Shown in pieces: positions 6,167-9,951 of a stretch of 9,951 bases of DNA. The notes beneath the pieces were generated by a model that was not told the origin of the DNA, did not search any database, and was given only the letters and a program-made list of their open reading frames with translations. The translations under genes and the position numbers were made by a program. The first letter of the stretch is position 1; every line of letters starts with the position of its first letter. Source of the DNA: CAZQYC01 sp043746555 (GTDB lineage: Bacteria; Pseudomonadota; Gammaproteobacteria; Steroidobacterales; Steroidobacteraceae); contig JAYTQU010000083.1 in assembly GCA_043746555.1 (NCBI GenBank), positions 1 through 9,951 on the forward strand, written 5' to 3'.

Positions 6167-7534
6167 CTATTTCGGCCGATACGGTTGCGGATAACTCGCG
6201 ACACTTTCGTTGCCGTCTTTGTCGAGCGCCACGATGCCGAAAATGACATCGTCCTTCGAGATCCCTTTCAGCGTATAGCGCGTGACGTTGCCGACATCGC
6301 GCGAGTGTTGCCACATCGACGCGGTAGTGTCGCGCCAAACTATTTTATAGCCCGCGACATCCGATTCGACATTTGCCGACCAGCGAAGCGTCGTGTCGTT
6401 TTCTAACTTGAGTGTTTCGATAGCCGCGTCCGCTGGAGCCGCGGGTCCGTCGGCTAGTGCGGCCAGAGCGGCGGCGTTCACCTTCGCAATCGACGCTATG
6501 TACTTGAAGTCGACAAACTTGACGGTGTCGCCGTACTCAATGCCGTTCTCATCACGCACGTTTTGATGTTGATGATGAAAGTTTTCGCTCGCTTCGACAA
6601 AGCGAAGTGCGGGGAAGCCTTGTTCCAAAAACGGCAGATGATCGCCACCGCGCAAATAGCGGTCGCGACGATAGATCAACTCGACGTTCATGCCGCGTAC
6701 CTGTCGCTCGGCTTGCGATTTCACAAAGCGAGCGAGTTCGCGCGCGGGGCTGTCGTTTTCGCCGCCAGTGGCAATTCGTGTGCGTAGATCGTCGGGGAGT
6801 TCTTTTATCGGTGGCACGCCTTCGGCAAAGAGACGCACGCGATTCGTATGGCTCTTTCCGTCGGCGCCAATCGCGCTACCGATGATGTCGTTGGTGAACA
6901 TGCCCGCGATATTGAGATTTTTAGCGCGTGCTTGCTCGGCCCAATGCGTCGACCCGATTAGGCCTTGTTCCTCGCCCGCGACTGCCATAAATACGAGGGT
7001 GGCGTCGAACGAGTATTTCGTCATTACACAAGCCAGCTCCATCACGGCCGCAGTTCCCGATGCATCGTCGTTTGCGCCCGGCGCATCGCTGGTTGGGTCC
7101 ATCACATCGGACGGCATCGAATCATAGTGACCGCTGACCACATAAATGCGATCGCGCGATGACGCTTGCGTGCCCGGCAAGGTCGCGACGATGTTGATCA
7201 TCGGCGTCGGTTTGGAAACGCGCGCAGAAGGTTCGGCAACGAATTGGTCAAGCGATACTTTGAGTCGATCCCCGGATGCGCGACTGCACGCGGCCAACTC
7301 ACTGGCGATCCAGTGTCGTGCCGCGCCGATCCCGCGAGTATCGCTGACGGTATCGGACAAGCTATGTCGCGTTCCGAAACTCGCCAACTTGCGTACGCGC
7401 GCTTCAATCCGCTGCGCGGAGATGGCTTTGACGATCAAGTCGCTATCGTGTGTGGAAGGCGCGGCCATAACCGGTACGGTAAGAAGGCTGCATGCAAGCA
7501 GACACGCACCGACTATGGGATGGGTTAGACGCAT
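6167..7534 (-). CDS. Secreted M28-family metallopeptidase with C-terminal fibronectin III-like domain
   Basis: A predicted exported zinc aminopeptidase of 455 residues that would release N-terminal amino acids from peptides outside the cytoplasm. Residues 1-25 look like a signal peptide, with VMA-AP as the likely cleavage site. A lipoprotein signal at Cys15 (LLAC) is less likely because the hydrophobic stretch before it is short. The M28 core has SGHYDS (His136 metal ligand, Asp138), GANDDASG (Asp156 bridging ligand), AGEEQGLIGS (Glu188 catalytic, Glu189 ligand), TNDIIG (Asp216) and a His-rich FHHQHQ at 319-324 supplying the last ligand. Residues about 370-450 (LRWSANVESDVAGYKIVWR, then VFGIVALDKDGNES) look like one fibronectin III module, common in secreted hydrolases. 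The ATG has GGGAGA six bases upstream (7541-7546 on the plus strand). It is divergent from the amino acid permease. Precise substrate unknown. Confidence 0.92.
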   Translation of the reverse strand: MRLTHPIVGACLLACSLLTVPVMAAPSTHDSDLIVKAISAQRIEARVRKLASFGTRHSLSDTVSDTRGIGAARHWIASELAACSRASGDRLKVSLDQFVAEPSARVSKPTPMINIVATLPGTQASSRDRIYVVSGHYDSMPSDVMDPTSDAPGANDDASGTAAVMELACVMTKYSFDATLVFMAVAGEEQGLIGSTHWAEQARAKNLNIAGMFTNDIIGSAIGADGKSHTNRVRLFAEGVPPIKELPDDLRTRIATGGENDSPARELARFVKSQAERQVRGMNVELIYRRDRYLRGGDHLPFLEQGFPALRFVEASENFHHQHQNVRDENGIEYGDTVKFVDFKYIASIAKVNAAALAALADGPAAPADAAIETLKLENDTTLRWSANVESDVAGYKIVWRDTTASMWQHSRDVGNVTRYTLKGISKDDVIFGIVALDKDGNESVASYPQPYRPK

Positions 7535-7672
7535 CGTGAATCTCCCGCGATCACCGAGTCGGTACTCTATACCAATGCGGCGGCCAATAGATTAGAGTCG
7601 CGTCCGGCCGCGCGCATCTGCGACTTGGCTAGGGGCAAACAAAAAGTACGTGAACGAACTGGAGATCATCGT
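7535..7672. promoter_or_regulatory. Shared upstream region of the divergent peptidase and permease genes
   Basis: These 138 bp must carry the promoters of both divergent genes unless they lie inside coding sequence. I see no convincing -35/-10 pair on either strand. On the minus strand TATAGA (7566-7571 as TCTATA on plus) could be a -10, but the -35 position at 17-bp spacing is not consensus-like. An inverted repeat agtcgc (7596-7601)/gcgact (7620-7625) surrounds a GC-rich core with a CGGCCG palindrome at 7605-7610, and could be an operator. These are weak leads only. Confidence 0.35.
7661..7664 (+). promoter_or_regulatory. Ribosome-binding site that fixes the permease start
   Basis: GGAG lies eight bases before the ATG at 7673. 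The open frame continues upstream to a TTG at 7625, but that start would have no comparable ribosome-binding site and would add a 16-residue charged extension not typical of the family. The ATG at 7673 is therefore chosen. Confidence 0.75.
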
Positions 7673-9313
7673 ATGACTTGGCGTGTCAAACCGCTGGATG
7701 AGATTCTCGCAACGGCGGAAAAAAAATCGCTTAAACGCACGCTCGGCGCATTTGAGCTAACGATGCTGGGAATCGGTGCCATCATCGGTACTGGCATCTT
7801 CGTGCTTACGTCAGTCGCGGCGAACAAGGCCGGCCCTGGCATGATGTATTCATTCGTCATCTCAGGCGTTGTATGCGCATTAACAGCACTGGTCTACGCA
7901 GAGATTGCCTCGATGGTTCCGGTTTCCGGTTCCGCGTACACATACTCTTATGCTGTACTTGGTGAGTGGGTTGCATGGATGGTGGGTTGGGCGCTTATCC
8001 TTGAGTACGCAGTTGCAGCAAGCGCGGTTGCTGTCGGTTGGGCGGGTTATATCAACGGATTTCTGCTTAACCGAGGATGGGACCTCCCGTTAGCACTGAC
8101 CGCCGGACCGGCCGATACGATTACGTTGCCGGATGGAACGACGGCGTCGGGTGGTTTCAATTTACTTGCGTGTGTGATATCGCTTTTTGTCACTTGGTTG
8201 TTGGTGATAGGTACGTCCAAGAGTGCGAAATTTACCTCGGTATTGGTACTGGTGAAAATTGTGGCGCTAACCTTGTTCGTTGCGTTGGCTTTCCCGGCCG
8301 TAAAGGGAACGAATTTCGAACCGATGTTACCCAACGGATGGGGGACGCCGCTTTCTGGTGTCGGTGTATTCGGCGCCGCGGCTTCGATATTTTTCGCCTA
8401 TGTTGGTTTCGATGCGGTGTCGACAGCAGCGGAAGAAACCAAGAATCCAAATCGTAATATTCCGATTGGGCTTATAGGATCTCTCGGAGTGTGTACGGTT
8501 TTTTATCTTTTGGTTGCGTACAGCGCCACAGGCGCCGTCGGCGCGCAACCGGGTGGCGCGTTGTCGCATTCCAAAGAGCCACTGGCATTCGTGCTGCGCC
8601 AATTGGGTTATCCCAATATGGGCGATTGGGTGGCATCGGCTGCCATCGTCGCGTTGCCCTCCGTAGTGTTGATGATGATCTATGGTCAGACACGCATCTT
8701 GTTCACGATGTCTCGCGACGGTTTGCTGCCGGAAGTTTTTTCACGCGTGCATCCGCGGTTTCACACGCCACATGTAGTTACCATGACCACGGGTGTTACT
8801 GTTGCCGTCTTCGCAGCAGTGTTTCCGGTCGGCGCGCTGGCGGACATTTCCAATTCAGGAACGTTGTTTGCCTTTTTCGTGGTGGCACTAGGCGTAATGA
8901 TTCTTCGTAAGACCGAACCGAATCGAGTGAGATCGTTCCGCACTCCGCTTGTATGGATTGTCGGCGCCGGAGCTATGGTCGGATGTGCCCTGCTGTTCGT
9001 CAGCCTAGGTTTCTACACGATCACATTGTTTCTTGGCTGGGCGACTATCGGCGTGCGGATATATTCTTACTATGGGCAGCGACACAGCATTCTTGCTAGA
9101 ACATCCGGTAAGTATGGGAAGGTAAGAGACATGATGCCTATTCACTACCTCGCGTTGTTCATGGAAATCTGCGTCGGTGGTTTCGCTTTCTACCTGCTGG
9201 TAAAGTCACATATCGGCGATCTGAATCAAGTGCTCATCATGACCTTTGTAGCGGTCGCAGCGTTTGCGTTGAGTTTTGGTTTGTCGGGCGATCGTAAAAA
9301 ACATCCGGCGTGA
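7673..9313 (+). CDS. APC-superfamily amino acid permease (CAT/YfnA-like)
   Basis: A secondary transporter of the amino acid-polyamine-organocation superfamily, most like the cationic amino acid transporter/YfnA group; its substrate cannot be told from sequence. It has 546 residues from the ATG at 7673. After a basic N-terminus, TM1 contains the substrate-binding turn GIGAIIGTGIFV (33-44). TM2 and TM3 follow with YAEIASMVPVSGSAYTYSY (75-93). The group signature FAYVGFDAVSTAAEETKNP lies at 241-259 and YGQTRILFTMSRDGLLPEVF at 337-356. Two further hydrophobic stretches (about 426-446 and 448-463) and, after a loop, two more (about 491-510 and 518-537) make the C-terminus longer than a minimal 12-helix permease, suggesting about 14 helices. 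A hydrophilic Gly/Thr-rich loop at 143-160 is another extension. The neighbouring divergent peptidase could supply free amino acids. The gene ends 43 bp from the convergent suhB stop. Confidence 0.92.
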   Translation: MTWRVKPLDEILATAEKKSLKRTLGAFELTMLGIGAIIGTGIFVLTSVAANKAGPGMMYSFVISGVVCALTALVYAEIASMVPVSGSAYTYSYAVLGEWVAWMVGWALILEYAVAASAVAVGWAGYINGFLLNRGWDLPLALTAGPADTITLPDGTTASGGFNLLACVISLFVTWLLVIGTSKSAKFTSVLVLVKIVALTLFVALAFPAVKGTNFEPMLPNGWGTPLSGVGVFGAAASIFFAYVGFDAVSTAAEETKNPNRNIPIGLIGSLGVCTVFYLLVAYSATGAVGAQPGGALSHSKEPLAFVLRQLGYPNMGDWVASAAIVALPSVVLMMIYGQTRILFTMSRDGLLPEVFSRVHPRFHTPHVVTMTTGVTVAVFAAVFPVGALADISNSGTLFAFFVVALGVMILRKTEPNRVRSFRTPLVWIVGAGAMVGCALLFVSLGFYTITLFLGWATIGVRIYSYYGQRHSILARTSGKYGKVRDMMPIHYLALFMEICVGGFAFYLLVKSHIGDLNQVLIMTFVAVAAFALSFGLSGDRKKHPA

Positions 9314-9356
9314 AGAGATCGAAAGTGGTAATCAATTTTTGAGAACGATGTCGTAA

Positions 9357-9951
9357 CTAAGGTTGTCGCAGCGTGGCTTCGCTGCTTTCTCTAAACCCGC
9401 GCAATTCCTCTGGCACATAAGGTCTAAATGCTTCGACCATCGCGGCATAAATTTTTGGACTACCGGCGATGATGTGACCTTCTTGTTTATATTCATGGCC
9501 ACTTAAGGTCCCGACCATTCCGCCGGCTTCGGTGATCAGCAGCGTTCCGGCGGCAGTGTCCCAAGGCGATAGGCCCAACTCCCAAAATCCATCGAGACGA
9601 CCCGCCGCAACATACGCCAGATCGAGCGCCGCAGAGCCGGGACGACGCACGCCTGCGGTTTGCTGCATCATGAGTTTTAGCATTTCCAAGTAAGCGTCGA
9701 GCCATTGGCGATTGGCGCGAAACGGAAAACCGGTGCCGATGAGTGAGCCGTCGAGTTCCAATTGTTTGGTGACGCGCATGCGTTTGCCGTCCACCTGTGC
9801 GCCGTCACCGCGCGATGCCGTAAATAATTCCTGCCGCATCGGATCGTAAACCACCGCGTGTTCGAGCTTGCCGCGTCGCTCCACCGCCAATGACACCGCG
9901 AACTGCGGAAAACCGTGCAAAAAATTCGTGGTGCCGTCGAGCGGATCGATG
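9357..9951 (-). CDS. suhB: Inositol-1-monophosphatase family protein SuhB, 5'-truncated by the window
   Basis: A cytoplasmic Mg2+-dependent phosphatase of the inositol monophosphatase family. In E. coli, SuhB also acts with Nus factors in ribosomal RNA antitermination, a role only inferred here. The minus-strand frame stays open to the window edge and begins within metal-binding motif IDPLDGTTNF (Asp codons at 9945-9947 and 9936-9938), so roughly 80 N-terminal residues lie outside. The TTG at 9918-9920 is internal, not the start. Further family landmarks are YDPMRQELFTASRGDGA, TGFPFRAN, RRPGSAALDLAYVAAGRLDGFWE and the second metal motif PWDTAAG (Asp codon 9558-9560), followed by EAGG and HIIAGSPKI. 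All visible metal ligands are intact and the C-terminus ends naturally at TAG. The close match in motif order to E. coli SuhB supports the symbol. Confidence 0.95.
   Translation of the reverse strand, partial: IDPLDGTTNFLHGFPQFAVSLAVERRGKLEHAVVYDPMRQELFTASRGDGAQVDGKRMRVTKQLELDGSLIGTGFPFRANRQWLDAYLEMLKLMMQQTAGVRRPGSAALDLAYVAAGRLDGFWELGLSPWDTAAGTLLITEAGGMVGTLSGHEYKQEGHIIAGSPKIYAAMVEAFRPYVPEELRGFRESSEATLRQP

Noticed and set aside
7625..7672. TTG at 7625 as the permease start
   Set aside because: The downstream ATG at 7673 has a well-spaced GGAG and gives an N-terminus typical of the family.
9314..9356. Intrinsic terminator between the permease and suhB
   Set aside because: There is a TTTTT run near 9336-9340 but no GC-rich stem before it on either strand. 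Only a short atcg/cgat pairing is possible.

Overview
The window is ordinary chromosomal DNA of a proteobacterium of moderate GC. Its gene content and order (tgt, yajC, secD, secF, then suhB on the opposite strand) resemble Gammaproteobacteria. The M28 peptidase with a C-terminal fibronectin-like domain recalls proteins I associate with Xanthomonadales and relatives. That placement is inference from recalled families, not from a search.

Layout: (1) 1-4334, plus strand: the 3' part of tgt (queuosine tRNA modification), then the Sec accessory genes yajC, secD and secF. A consensus-like TATAAT lies in the tgt-yajC gap, so the Sec genes may have their own promoter as well as read-through from tgt. 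(2) 4335-4452: a 118-bp spacer that begins, directly after the secF stop, with a degenerate 8-bp tandem array. (3) 4453-6166, plus strand: two tandem TerC-family membrane proteins of different subfamilies, an Alx-like one (314 aa) and a YgdQ/YoaE-like one (249 aa), 19 bp apart. (4) 6167-7534, minus strand: a secreted M28-type metallopeptidase whose stop codon abuts the second TerC stop with no spacer. (5) 7673-9313, plus strand: an APC-superfamily amino acid permease, divergent from the peptidase across a 138-bp shared upstream region. (6) 9357-9951, minus strand: suhB, an inositol-monophosphatase-family protein, cut by the window edge.

How the parts work together: tgt and the Sec genes form a conserved housekeeping block. 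YajC, SecD and SecF act on SecYEG to use the proton-motive force for protein export. The TerC pair probably handles metal ions (Mn2+ is the established substrate for some relatives). The peptidase and permease would make a plausible unit for peptide breakdown outside the cytoplasm and amino acid uptake, though nothing in the sequence proves they work together. From memory, Pseudomonas has suhB very close to secF, so the TerC pair, peptidase and permease look like a block of accessory genes sitting between two conserved anchors.

I found no RNA genes, insertion sequences, CRISPR arrays or phage genes, and nothing that amounts to a new biological system. The most noteworthy items are the octamer array after secF with an apparently Shine-Dalgarno-less terC gene behind it, the mixed TerC pair, a possible disulfide in the periplasmic part of SecD, and the zero-gap convergent stops.
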